Origin: Anaerolineales bacterium
GTDB taxonomy: Bacteria; Chloroflexota; Anaerolineae; Anaerolineales; E44-bin32
Reading direction: 5' to 3'
Assembly (NCBI GenBank): GCA_037382465.1
Contig: JARRPX010000052.1
Location: 1-43,390, forward strand
DNA: 43,390 nt
In this document: positions 32,886 through 41,231 of the stretch, piece by piece
Position numbering within the stretch: position 1 is the stretch's first letter
Layout of the letters: every line of letters begins with the position of its first letter
Translations under genes and position numbers: made by a program
Notes under the pieces: generated by a model
Seen by the model: only the letters and a program-made list of their open reading frames with translations
The model's database searches: none
Told to the model about the DNA's origin: nothing

Positions 32886-33111
32886 CGCCGCTCCTGTAAC
32901 GGACTTCCACACCGGCCGCCGTCATTCTAGCAAACAAGCCTGAAAACCGCCTGTAATATGCAATACCGGCCTCGCAAATTCCAGGCCGGATCGCCTCGAT
33001 ATCCTCCCAATAAGAAACCGATGCGAACGGATGATTTACTTCCGGGCGTTCATGGCTGCCGACGGAGATTTCGTCATTCGCGTGATATGATGTTGGAATG
33101 AGAAAGCAAAG

Positions 33112-34020
33112 ATGCCGAAAAGTGATTTGATACTCTCCCTTGCGAAAGTTCTCGTCGCCGCTGCCTGGGCCGACGAAGAGGTCTCCCACGACGAAATCAA
33201 CGCCCTGAAAGACCTGCTCTTTCACTTGCCCGGTCTGTCGGCCAGGGACTGGGCGGAACTGGACATTTACATCGACTCGCCAATCGACCCATCCGAGAGA
33301 AATCGCTTGCTGCATGACCTGCGGGCAGCGATTCGGACCCGCAAGGATAAGGAGCTCGCCTCTGAAACTCTGGAACGGTTGATCCAGGCGGACGGCACCG
33401 TAACACCCGAGGAGCGAGCCGTTGCCAATGAGATTCAATCCGCGATCGATTCGATCAACACCAACATCTTCAGCCGCATGGGGAAGATGATACTCGCCTC
33501 GGCGAAAAAACGGTCACGGACTGTAGCCGGAACCGCCAATCGGGAACAATATCTGGAAGACTTCATCCGCAACCGCATCTACTACAAGATGAAACGAAAA
33601 CTGGGGGAGAACGAGGCGGAGATTCCGCTTTCCGACGAAGAATTCCGAAAGCTTTGCCTGGCCAGCGGACTGCTCTCGCGCGTCGCCTTCGTAGACAAAG
33701 ACGTTACGACGGAAGAGAGAGCGTCGATCGTGGAAATCCTGCGTAAAAGCTGGGACCTCCGGCAGGAAACGGCGGCGCTGGTAGCCGAGACCGCCATCAG
33801 CGCCTTTGAAGAAGGCGTGGACTACTATCGTCTCTCCCGAGAATTTTTCATCGCCACGGACGAAGGAGAGCGCATCAAATTCGTGCGTGCGCTCTTTCAA
33901 GTTGCAGCCGCCGACGGCGATCTGTCCCACGACGAAACCGAAGAAATCCGTAAGATCGCACAGGTCCTCAAGTTAACCCACAAGCAGTTCATCGACGCCA
34001 AATTGAGCGCCCGCTCCTGA
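33112..34020 (+). CDS. TerB-like protein with four acidic helical motifs
   Basis: The 302-residue protein resembles TerB-type proteins (COG4103; tellurite-resistance-associated helical bundles that bind divalent metal through acidic loops). The acidic D-x-x-(V/L)-(S/T)-x-(D/E)-E element occurs four times: ADEEVSHDE at about 20, ADGTVTPEE at about 93, VDKDVTTEE at about 194 and ADGDLSHDE at about 268. The first and last are the best TerB matches, giving two domains with a basic linker between (ILASAKKRSRTVAG). No membrane segment or signal peptide is present. The gene stands alone. A general stress or metal-linked role is plausible, not shown. The ATG has GAGAAAG about 5 bp upstream. Confidence 0.8.
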   Translation: MPKSDLILSLAKVLVAAAWADEEVSHDEINALKDLLFHLPGLSARDWAELDIYIDSPIDPSERNRLLHDLRAAIRTRKDKELASETLERLIQADGTVTPEERAVANEIQSAIDSINTNIFSRMGKMILASAKKRSRTVAGTANREQYLEDFIRNRIYYKMKRKLGENEAEIPLSDEEFRKLCLASGLLSRVAFVDKDVTTEERASIVEILRKSWDLRQETAALVAETAISAFEEGVDYYRLSREFFIATDEGERIKFVRALFQVAAADGDLSHDETEEIRKIAQVLKLTHKQFIDAKLSARS

Positions 34021-34226
34021 ACGTCCCTTTGAAGACTCCGGCGTAGTGCATTAGACAAACGGCAGTCAGTAAAAAAAGAAGCTCTCTGATGAGCTATCGC
34101 TGGCGATGGATGTGTATCCCTCGCCCGTCGGCTGCGGGTGGATATCTGCAGCCAGCGTCCAACATGATTGGGACAGCGTCTAATAATGACCCCAATCGAA
34201 TGATCTACTGAGTCTTTGACACGTTC

Positions 34227-35627
34227 TTACTTGGAATATCCCGCCCGGTGCAGGTGTTCGGCGGCGGCAGACGTAATCGGGATCGTCACCTGTACGCGCG
34301 TCCCCTTACCTTTGGCGCTATCGATGTGCAGCAACCCGTTGACCAACTCGGCGCGTTCGCGCAGGTTGATCATTCCGAGGGAGCCGCGTTGATTGTAATT
34401 TTCTTCCACCGCAGCAACATCAAAGCCCACGCCGTCGTCCTGTATCTCCAGGAACAACATATCGCCCTTGCGCTTCAAACGAACGTAGATGTGCTCGGCC
34501 TGCGCGTGCTTGCGGGCGTTGTTCACCGCTTCATCCACGATGAAGAAGATTACGCCCTGCTTCCCGACCTCGATGTTTTCGCCCACGCCCTCATCCGCTT
34601 CCACAATCACATTCTGTTTGTGCGCCTCGTGGATCTTTTCCGCCAGCTGCCGGATTGCAGGCACCAGGCCTTCCGATTCCAGCACCAAAGGCCGCAGCGT
34701 AAAGAGCATCTGGCGGATTTCCTTGGTCGTCCGCCGTGCCAATTCTTCGATCTTGAAGAGTTCTTCGGCGGCCGAGTCGGGATCGCGAGAAAGAAGACGG
34801 CGGGCAAAATTCACCCGCATGGCGATGGCGCCGATGGACTGCGTGGGCCCATCGTGCAGGTCGCGCGCCAATTTCTTCTGCGCCTCTTCCTGGATTTCCA
34901 TGATCCGTTCTTTTTCCTGCTCGAGCTCGCGGTAGAGCTGCGCGTTTTGCAGCGCCACCATGGCCTGATTGGCGACAGCGGCGATGATCTCCAAACGATC
35001 CGGAGTGAAATAATCTGGGTGAGGATGGGCAAACAGCAGCAATCCATACGCTTCGATACCGACGATCAAGGGCATACAAACGGCGACCTTGCACGAACGC
35101 ACGCCCACCAGACGCTGGAGCTCCGGATCGCTGCTCGGATTGGAGACCATGCGCGGCGATCCGCTCGACAAAGACTCCTCAAGCATCCCTTGTTCGCCTG
35201 AAAACGTGACCCGCATGTCGGCGTGGGTGAGTCCCCGCGCAGCGGCAATGTACAGCGCATCGTCCGTAAAAAGCAGCAAAGCGCCGACGATCTTGCTCGC
35301 CGGCAAGCCGGGTTCGTCGAGGACTCCATAGGTCAGATCGAGAGTCATTTCCAAAACGCGCTCGTAATTCAACGTGGCGCTCAGTGATGTGGTCATGCTC
35401 AAAAGCGACCGCAGTTGCTGTAGCTGCCGCTGCAGTAAATGCTCGCGATCGGAAACCGACATATTGGATGGTTTCTCGTCTTTGGGACGATCCCGGTTTC
35501 CGAAAAGATCGTTCAGAAAAGCGACGACCGGCAGGAGGGCCAACAACGAGGACGCATCCATACGCTGCCCGAGAATGGAGGATATCTCGGTAATGATCGT
35601 TTGTAGCGATTGATGCCAATCAAGCAT
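34227..35627 (-). CDS. GAF-domain histidine kinase (NarL type), orphan
   Basis: This 466-residue kinase has no membrane segment. A short N-terminal region is followed by a helix (HLLQRQLQQLRSLLSMTTSL), a GAF domain at about 85-232, a HisKA_3 helix with RDLHDGPTQS (His258) and a HATPase domain at about 355-455 with NNARKHAQ, DDGVGFD and GMINLRERAE. It is cytoplasmic and probably senses a small ligand or redox state through GAF. The usual partner, a NarL-type response regulator, is not adjacent; the only one in the window is 31 kb away. GGAG lies 8 bp before the ATG. Convergent with the TerB-like gene; the upstream neighbour is the DtxR-family regulator 219 bp away on the same strand. Confidence 0.93.
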   Translation of the reverse strand: MLDWHQSLQTIITEISSILGQRMDASSLLALLPVVAFLNDLFGNRDRPKDEKPSNMSVSDREHLLQRQLQQLRSLLSMTTSLSATLNYERVLEMTLDLTYGVLDEPGLPASKIVGALLLFTDDALYIAAARGLTHADMRVTFSGEQGMLEESLSSGSPRMVSNPSSDPELQRLVGVRSCKVAVCMPLIVGIEAYGLLLFAHPHPDYFTPDRLEIIAAVANQAMVALQNAQLYRELEQEKERIMEIQEEAQKKLARDLHDGPTQSIGAIAMRVNFARRLLSRDPDSAAEELFKIEELARRTTKEIRQMLFTLRPLVLESEGLVPAIRQLAEKIHEAHKQNVIVEADEGVGENIEVGKQGVIFFIVDEAVNNARKHAQAEHIYVRLKRKGDMLFLEIQDDGVGFDVAAVEENYNQRGSLGMINLRERAELVNGLLHIDSAKGKGTRVQVTIPITSAAAEHLHRAGYSK

Positions 35628-35846
35628 TTACCAATTCTCCGGGCATACCTTCCGCAGCACTTGATCCTCGATCCGCAGCACACGAACGTGGAAATGACAA
35701 GCGGTGAACATCCGCGGATCTCAATTCAACGTTACCTGCACTCTATTCCTACAAGTATGCACCATGAAGACCGCATATCGTGTTTACAATCAACCTACAA
35801 ACTGCGCGCCGGGGCATTCCAGCCCGAACCAATCACCGGTTGACGC

Positions 35847-36533
35847 TTATCTATCAGGGCCCGCCGAGACGTAGACACGATTCGTCAGCTCTCGTTTGAG
35901 TGTGTGGATATCTCCCGTGCCGACGACCCGGATTTCGATCATGTCGGAAAGCGGCAATCGTCCGATGACTTCCACCAATGCACCGAGTTGCAGACCGATT
36001 TTGTATAAATAACGCAAAGCTGCCGGGTCATCGTCCAGAACGCGGGAAACACATGCCTGCCGCCCGACCTTGAGTTCTGTCAATTGGGTTTCGTCGAGCT
36101 GCGGTAGATTTCCCTCCATATCCGGAATGGGGGAACCGTGCGGGTCGAGTTTGGGATCACCCAACATCGCCGCGATGCGTCTTTCGAGATTTTCCGATAT
36201 CACGTGTTCCAAACGGTCGGCTTCGGAGTCCACCTCGTCCCACGAAAAACCGAGCGCCTCGGTCAAGTAGAGTTCGACGAGACGGTGGTGGCGGATGACC
36301 TCCAACGCAATCTTCTCGCCGGCCGGCGTTAGCCGGACCCCGCGGTAACGTTCGTAATGGATCAACTGCGGATCCCAAGTCGAGAGTTTCTTCAGCATGC
36401 CGGTGGCGGAAGCCCGGGTGACCTTCATTTTATCCGCCAACGCAGACGTACTCACCCGCTCGTTGCCTTCTTCGCGCTGGATCTCGTAGATCGTCTTCAG
36501 ATAATCCTCCACGGCGGAGGAAAGCGGCTTCAT
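35847..36533 (-). CDS. DtxR/MntR-family metal-dependent repressor
   Basis: The 228-residue protein has the full three-domain plan of the long DtxR group: winged helix-turn-helix at 1-70 (YLKTIYEIQREEG, then STSALADKMKVTRASATGML), dimerisation/metal domain at 70-140 (RHHRLVELYLTEALGFSWDEVDSEADRLEHVISENLERRI, with the His, Glu and Cys-free ligand pattern of the manganese/iron group) and a C-terminal FeoA/SH3-like domain (LPLSDMIEIRVVGTGD). It represses metal uptake genes when Mn(II) or Fe(II) is abundant. GAGG lies 8 bp before the ATG at 36533. It is on the same strand as the ECF importer genes and follows the Lgt-like gene by 169 bp, so it may be in or beside that transcription unit. Confidence 0.92.
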   Translation of the reverse strand: MKPLSSAVEDYLKTIYEIQREEGNERVSTSALADKMKVTRASATGMLKKLSTWDPQLIHYERYRGVRLTPAGEKIALEVIRHHRLVELYLTEALGFSWDEVDSEADRLEHVISENLERRIAAMLGDPKLDPHGSPIPDMEGNLPQLDETQLTELKVGRQACVSRVLDDDPAALRYLYKIGLQLGALVEVIGRLPLSDMIEIRVVGTGDIHTLKRELTNRVYVSAGPDR

Positions 36534-36702
36534 CGCATGATCCTCAATCGCACACGTCCTTCAGGCTGCATTGTACTGGCGCAATCCAACCTCGTCAACG
36601 CGGCTATTTACAGCTTGCCGACCCGTCAGGACGAGAAGGGCAGATGCCGACTCATCTGCAGCCAATTGCGCTACTACAAGAAGGAGAAAATGGAATGGCG
36701 GG

Positions 36703-37449
36703 TTAAGACTCCGCCTTCATCGTTCGGGCATCCTTTGCCAGGAGGTGCAGCCCGAAAAGACCGAGCAGTAAAACGGTCAATCCCAACAGCTGCACACTGC
36801 GTACGCCGCCGAATACGATCTCGCTGTCTCCCCGAAACGCTTCCAGGAACACACGGCCGGCGGCGGACGCGGCGATGAATGTGAGGAACAGAAACCCGGG
36901 AAAAGGAGCCGCGAGCTTGAGCCGGCTGACGATCCAGAACACCAGCAAGGCGGCCGCGATCTCGTACACCTGTGACGGATGCCGCTCGGCGCCCCACAAC
37001 CGCAGCGCCCAGGGCAGCGAGGTCGGTGCACCGTACGCATCGCCGCTGGCGAGGTGGGATAATCCGACGAAGATAGAAAACAGCGCCAGGCCGGGCGTGA
37101 ATGCATCCAGCGTCGACCACAACGGCAATTCCCTGCGCTGGGCGTAGATCAACGCTGCGATCGAACCGACGAGCAGCCCGTCTCCCAGCGACATCGTGCT
37201 GGTATTCAGTGAGAAAACGTCCGGCAGGGCGTTCACGTAGGCATCGATGTGACTCAAGACGTACCCCAGTCGCGCGCCCAAGACGCCCCCGATCAAGCCG
37301 ATGAAGACCAGATTGTTGAGCGTGCTGGCGGAGAGGCTCCTACGGCCGGCTTCCCGGTCGATGGTCAACGTGGCCAGCCAAACGCCACCGATAAGTAAAA
37401 GCCCCGGCAGCGGTAATGCCAGAGGCCCAAGGTTCACGATCGGAAGCAT
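36703..37449 (-). CDS. Lgt-like membrane protein lacking the catalytic His and Arg motifs
   Basis: The 248-residue product has seven membrane helices and clear relation to prolipoprotein diacylglyceryl transferase: GARLGYVLSH matches GRIGYVLFY of the E. coli enzyme, and ERHPSQVYEIAAAL matches GHPSQLYE. Yet the essential His103 of MSFHGGL is lost (here MSLGDGLLVG), and the signature RIGNFING containing Arg143 reads GLSHLASGDAYG. Arg239 may be kept in EAFRGD. Normal lipoprotein modification by this protein is therefore unlikely, even though six lipoproteins are encoded nearby; a canonical lgt should exist elsewhere. The start overlaps the TlpA stop by one base (TAATG), so the two are translated together. 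Confidence 0.8.
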   Translation of the reverse strand: MLPIVNLGPLALPLPGLLLIGGVWLATLTIDREAGRRSLSASTLNNLVFIGLIGGVLGARLGYVLSHIDAYVNALPDVFSLNTSTMSLGDGLLVGSIAALIYAQRRELPLWSTLDAFTPGLALFSIFVGLSHLASGDAYGAPTSLPWALRLWGAERHPSQVYEIAAALLVFWIVSRLKLAAPFPGFLFLTFIAASAAGRVFLEAFRGDSEIVFGGVRSVQLLGLTVLLLGLFGLHLLAKDARTMKAES

Positions 37450-38051
37450 TACTGCGCCTCCTCGAGCAAGTCCATCACGATGCTTCGAAGCGTGGCCTCG
37501 TTCAACGGCCCACCGATGATCACCCGGCGGATGACGCCGCCCGGATCGACGAAGTAGGTGCTCGGCAAGGCGCGCATCCCGTACGACCTCGCCACCTCAC
37601 CGCTGCGGTCGAAGGCAATGGGAAACGTCAGCCCGAGCTCGTCGGCAAAGTCGATCGCTTCCGCCGCCGAATCCTGATCGGTCATGTTCACTCCGAGCAC
37701 GACCAGATCCTGCGCGGCGAATTCCTCGTAAAGCGCCTGAAGCGCAGGCATCTCCGCACGGCACGGAGGGCACCAGGATGCCCACAAATTGACCACGACG
37801 ACGCGGCCGCGGAGCGCAGCCAGCGATACGGCTGCGCCGTCGAGCGTGTCGAGTTCGAAATCCGGCGCCAAAAAACCTTCCTGCGGACTCGCGATCCCCG
37901 CGCTGGAAATTTCCGCATCGGAGACCATCGATGCGCCTGTCCAGGCCATGCCCAGCAACATCACCAAGGCCGTGAAGGCCGTCCAGCGCTTTCGGTCCCG
38001 CATGAAGGGGACGATGCGCTGCATCGTGGAATGCATGCCTGCTTTTCTCAC
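37449..38051 (-). CDS. TlpA-like membrane-anchored thioredoxin
   Basis: The 200-residue protein has a short cytoplasmic start, one membrane anchor (WTAFTALVMLLGMAW) and an extracytoplasmic thioredoxin-like domain of the TlpA/ResA/redoxin class: PDFELDTLDG, RGRVVVVNLWASWCPPCRAE with the active pair Cys94-Cys97, FPIAFDRSGEVARSYGMRALPSTYFVDPGG with the cis-Pro. It reduces or forms disulfides in exported proteins, often in cytochrome c or copper-centre maturation. The start is a GTG at 38051; an ATG at 38036 is possible. It lies 56 bp after cbiO and overlaps the Lgt-like gene, so it is part of the metal-importer run. A CcdA/DsbD electron donor is not in the window; the Lgt-like protein could be the membrane partner. 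Confidence 0.88.
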   Translation of the reverse strand: MRKAGMHSTMQRIVPFMRDRKRWTAFTALVMLLGMAWTGASMVSDAEISSAGIASPQEGFLAPDFELDTLDGAAVSLAALRGRVVVVNLWASWCPPCRAEMPALQALYEEFAAQDLVVLGVNMTDQDSAAEAIDFADELGLTFPIAFDRSGEVARSYGMRALPSTYFVDPGGVIRRVIIGGPLNEATLRSIVMDLLEEAQ

Positions 38052-38107
38052 CCTCAGAACCGTACCTTCCGTTGAATGGATCTACATCCGTTCGCAGCGG
38101 GATCGGA

Positions 38108-38818
38108 TCAAGGCGCTTCCAGACCATGCTGCGCCAACAAATCTCGATCCGTCATCAGCGATTGGGTCGACCCATCGTAGACGATCTCTCCCTCATCGAT
38201 CACCACGGTGCGCTCGAACAACTCGGCCACCATGGGGATATCGTGCGTAGAAACGAGCATGGTTTGCGGCAGAACATGCAGCAAATGGATCAAACTGCGG
38301 CGAGCGCGCGGATCCAACCCCGCAGTCGGTTCATCGAGCACCAGGATTTCCGGATCCATCGAAAGGACGGTGGCGATGGCCACGCGCTTCTTCTCGCCGC
38401 CGCTGAGATGGTGGCAGACCCGATCACTGTAGCCGCGCAGTTCCACCGCTTCGAGAGCTCGCTGCACGCGCGCCCGCACGTCGGCCTCGGGCAATCCCAT
38501 GTACAGCGGTCCGAAGGCGACGTCGTCGAACACCGTTGGTGAAAACAGCTGATCGTCCGGATCTTGAAAGACCAACCCCACGGAGGATCGAATTTCACCC
38601 AACGTGCGTTCTTCAACGAGCGTCCCGCAGACGCGGACTTCTCCCCGGTCTCTGAGAATGCCGTTGAGATGCAGCATGAGCGTCGATTTGCCCGCGCCGT
38701 TGGGGCCGACGAGTGCGACCTTTTCGCCGGGCGCAATGTAGAAGCTCACGCCGCGCAATGCGGCGCGTCCATCCGGATACGTAAACTGCAGATCACGTAC
38801 TTCGATCGTGTGATGCAT
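38108..38818 (-). CDS. cbiO: ECF cobalt/nickel transporter ATPase CbiO/NikO
   Basis: This 236-residue ABC ATPase energises import by the CbiM/CbiQ membrane parts. Walker A is GPNGAGKST (38-46), the Q-loop FQDPDDQLFSPTV is the form typical of ECF and CbiO ATPases, the signature is LSGGE (138-142), Walker B is ILVLDEP (158-164), followed by STHD. The start at 38818 lies 3 bp after the cbiQ stop with a weak ribosome site, so coupling is likely. ECF ATPases of this subgroup serve Co or Ni; the fused PDGLE domain in the upstream CbiM-like gene and the Nur-like operator favour nickel, but sequence alone does not settle the metal. Confidence 0.94.
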   Translation of the reverse strand: MHHTIEVRDLQFTYPDGRAALRGVSFYIAPGEKVALVGPNGAGKSTLMLHLNGILRDRGEVRVCGTLVEERTLGEIRSSVGLVFQDPDDQLFSPTVFDDVAFGPLYMGLPEADVRARVQRALEAVELRGYSDRVCHHLSGGEKKRVAIATVLSMDPEILVLDEPTAGLDPRARRSLIHLLHVLPQTMLVSTHDIPMVAELFERTVVIDEGEIVYDGSTQSLMTDRDLLAQHGLEAP

Positions 38819-38821
38819 TGC

Positions 38822-39607
38822 TCAAACCATCCAATCTACGCTCAACGGGACGATCAGCAGCAAACCGACCGTCACGAGCGAAATCCAATCCTTGGCGCGC
38901 ATATGAAAATGAGTCAACGAGCGCATCTGACCGTCGTAGCCACGGGACAGCATGGCCGCATAGACCCGCTCACTGCGTTCGATCGCTCGCAGGAAAAGGC
39001 TGCCCACCATGGCGCCGGCGGTCCTTCCCTGCCAGAGAAGCGATCGACGACGACTGCCCGGAACGCGTGCACTGCGAGATGCGCGCGCCCGCATCATGCG
39101 GGTTGCCTCGTCGGCCAAGACGAAGAGATAGCGGTACATGAAGCCGATCGTCGAAACCAATACGCGCGGAAAGCGAAGCGACCCCAATGCCCAGAGGAGA
39201 TCCTGGAATTGGGTAACCGCCGTCAGCAGGATCGCCGCCTGAACGGCCAGCCAACTGCGCGCCAGGATGCTCAGGAAGCGGATCAAACCCGGCTCGCTAA
39301 CCCCCCAGTTCAACCCCGGAATCCGCCAGATCACCTGACCCGGCGAAGTGAACGGCACGGCGAGGGCGGCGAGCACGAAAGGCAGTACGATGAACGACCT
39401 GCGGATCGTGAAGAATATACCCAATCGCGTGAGAAATGTAGCCAGGAGCAAAAGCAGGAAGAAAAAAGCGAACGCCCACCACGTGCCTTCCGGCGTCAGG
39501 CTGACGGCCAGGATGTAACCAAACGCCGCCAGCAGCTTCACGCGCGGATCCAGGCGATGCAGGAAACTCGGCTGCAATCGGTAAAGGTCTGTGAGATGGT
39601 AGTGCAA
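38822..39607 (-). CDS. cbiQ: ECF cobalt/nickel transporter transmembrane protein CbiQ/NikQ
   Basis: The 261-residue protein is the T-component of the importer. It has the HRLDPRVKLLAAFGYI motif near the N-terminus, four to five membrane helices, and the two coupling motifs, best seen as RARASRSARVPG (with the Ala-Arg-Gly type surroundings) and ERSERVYAAMLSRGYDG (the A-R-G motif near residue 215). It starts at a TTG (39607) three bases beyond the cbiM stop, where GGGGATTG serves as ribosome site. Gene order M-Q-O is the common one for nickel and cobalt systems. Confidence 0.93.
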   Translation of the reverse strand: MHYHLTDLYRLQPSFLHRLDPRVKLLAAFGYILAVSLTPEGTWWAFAFFFLLLLLATFLTRLGIFFTIRRSFIVLPFVLAALAVPFTSPGQVIWRIPGLNWGVSEPGLIRFLSILARSWLAVQAAILLTAVTQFQDLLWALGSLRFPRVLVSTIGFMYRYLFVLADEATRMMRARASRSARVPGSRRRSLLWQGRTAGAMVGSLFLRAIERSERVYAAMLSRGYDGQMRSLTHFHMRAKDWISLVTVGLLLIVPLSVDWMV

Positions 39608-39610
39608 GGA

Positions 39611-40570
39611 TCAATCCCCTGCGGCTTCACTCCGTGTGGTGTTCCGTCCCACAAACCATGCTACCATAAATACCAGCAGTGTACCCAAGGCGACCGCTAC
39701 GATCGTCGTCAGAACGGGGTGGGCGATGAAAGGTACGGTGTAATCCGGCAGGATCGAATAAGTCGGATCGAGTGCGCGGTCGAGAAATCCGTTTTGTTCG
39801 GCGACGAATTCGAGGCCATCCGGGGACGCGGAAGCCAGCGGTGAGAACAAGGCCACGATCAGAGCCACGAGCAAACCTGCGGCGATAATGTTGGCGCTGC
39901 GGCGGCCAGGCGCGTTTTCACCTTCTACGAGCAAGCCGTTCGAAGCCTTTTGCAATAAAACCAGCGCCCCGACGGTGATCAAACCCTCACCGACTCCGAT
40001 CAAGGCATGCACGCCCGCCATCGCCGGCAGTCCCAATTGAATCGGCGAGGTGCCTGAGACCGCCAACTGCAGGGCAGTGGCCAGAGCGGCCACTTCCACG
40101 GAAAGCCAGGCGCCGGTAAACGCGGCGGCCAGGCGAGAACGCGTACTGTCCCCCGTCACGCGACGCACGAACGAATACGTCGCGTAACCGACGAAAGCGG
40201 TCAACACACCCATGTTGATGATGTTCCAACCCATCACCAGCAGGCCGCCGTCTTGAAACAGAAGCCCTTGCATGGCGATGACCGCCGTCATGATCAGCGT
40301 CGCGGCCCACGGGCCCAAAAGAATGGCCGCCAACGCACCGCCCAGGAGATGCCCCGATGTGCCTGCGGCGATGGGAAAATTGATCGCCTGTGCGGCGAAA
40401 ATGAACGCCGCCAGGATGCCCATCAGCGGGACCTGCCGGTCGCCCAGTTGATTCTTCGTCTGGCGAATCGCAACCGAAATGAACACGAACGCGAGCGCCC
40501 AGCCGACGACGGCTACAGGCGTAGAAAGGAAACCGTCCGGAATGTGCAGTAGATGGGGTGATAACCACAT
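39611..40570 (-). CDS. cbiM: ECF cobalt/nickel transporter substrate component CbiM/NikM with PDGLE domain
   Basis: The 319-residue S-component begins LLHIPDGFLS, in which the His two before the Pro-Asp is part of the metal-binding N-terminal site (normally MHIPDG at residue 1-2; here there are eight extra residues ahead, MWLSPHLL, so the ATG might lie differently). NFPIAAGTSGHLLGGALAA is the conserved loop with the metal-site His. About seven helices follow, then at residues 225-319 the PDGLE domain (SPDGLEFVAE, plus one helix), as in NikMN-type fusions, replacing a separate CbiN. GAGGAGG precedes the ATG by about 11 bp. The gene is 25 bp after the fur stop. Confidence 0.94.
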   Translation of the reverse strand: MWLSPHLLHIPDGFLSTPVAVVGWALAFVFISVAIRQTKNQLGDRQVPLMGILAAFIFAAQAINFPIAAGTSGHLLGGALAAILLGPWAATLIMTAVIAMQGLLFQDGGLLVMGWNIINMGVLTAFVGYATYSFVRRVTGDSTRSRLAAAFTGAWLSVEVAALATALQLAVSGTSPIQLGLPAMAGVHALIGVGEGLITVGALVLLQKASNGLLVEGENAPGRRSANIIAAGLLVALIVALFSPLASASPDGLEFVAEQNGFLDRALDPTYSILPDYTVPFIAHPVLTTIVAVALGTLLVFMVAWFVGRNTTRSEAAGD

Positions 40571-40595
40571 TGCGCTATGTCCTCCTCATAGGGGA

Positions 40596-41027
40596 TTAAC
40601 CTTCGCCCCGGCAAGCGGCGCAAAGGCCAAACAACGTCAGGTGATTGGGATTGACGGAGAAATCTGTTTCCGCAGAAACGTTCTGAACGATCCGGTCGAG
40701 AACCTCCGGATCGACGTCGAAAACGGCGTGGCATTGTTGACAAACCAGGTGGCCGTGTGGATTGCAGGGATCGCGCAGCGCAAAAAGAGACGGGTTGGAA
40801 CCATCGTTGAAGAGATCGATCATCCCTGCTTCGTGCAGGGACTCGAGCGTACGATATACCGTTGCCAGGTTCAAACCCGGCAATTTTCGCCGCGCATCGG
40901 AGTATATGTCTTGGGCACAAAGATGCCCCGATTTGTGCGCGATGGTCTCCAGGATCACGGTGCGCTGCGGGGTCACCCGATAACCCTTCGATCGAAGATC
41001 GTTCGCCAGCCTCTCACCACACGACAT
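40596..41027 (-). CDS. Fur-family metalloregulator (Nur-like by context)
   Basis: The ATG at 41027 has AAGGA 7 bp upstream; the frame is open further but not supported. The 143-residue protein has the winged helix with GYRVTPQRTVILETIAH and LNLATVYRTLESLHEAG, a metal site region (HGHLVCQQC and HAVFDV) and both structural zinc CxxC pairs (Cys96/99 and Cys136/139). Fur, Zur, Nur, Mur and PerR cannot be told apart by such short reading, but it heads the nickel/cobalt importer genes, and its promoter carries two dyads of the Nur-box type. The likely logic is repression of its own operon by metal-loaded protein. Confidence 0.92.
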   Translation of the reverse strand: MSCGERLANDLRSKGYRVTPQRTVILETIAHKSGHLCAQDIYSDARRKLPGLNLATVYRTLESLHEAGMIDLFNDGSNPSLFALRDPCNPHGHLVCQQCHAVFDVDPEVLDRIVQNVSAETDFSVNPNHLTLFGLCAACRGEG

Positions 41028-41029
41028 AC

Positions 41030-41090
41030 GCAAATCCTTGCAGTTGCAAAAATTTGCATATAGAATATCATCCTCAACCCGGCAGGTCAA
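41030..41090 (-). promoter_or_regulatory. fur-cbiMQO promoter with two GCAA-N4-TTGC dyads
   Basis: On the minus strand TTGACC (41085-41090) and TATTCT (41062-41067) are spaced by 17 bp. Just downstream lie two dyads: GCAAAAATTTGC (41046-41057), part of the longer TGCAAA-AA-TTTGCA at 41045-41058, and GCAAATCCTTGC (41030-41041), centres 16 bp apart. Both fit GCAA-N4-TTGC and cover the start of transcription and the ribosome site of fur. The Nur box of Streptomyces is tTGCaa-N5-ttGCAA, the same arms with one base more between. Confidence 0.75.
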
Positions 41091-41231
41091 GGTCCGGATG
41101 GGTTACTCCGCAGTAAACCAAGACATTGCAGTGTGTTCCACGGTACAATGTATGAATACCGTACGCCCGAGCGTAAGCAAGGCTCATTACAGATCGTTTG
41201 ACTTCAGTTCGCCTCAACAAAGGAGACATCC

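Noticed and set aside
40571-40595. Separate promoter for cbiMQO after fur
   Set aside because: Only 25 bp separate the fur stop from the cbiM start, too little for a promoter of its own; one could lie inside fur but none was evident.
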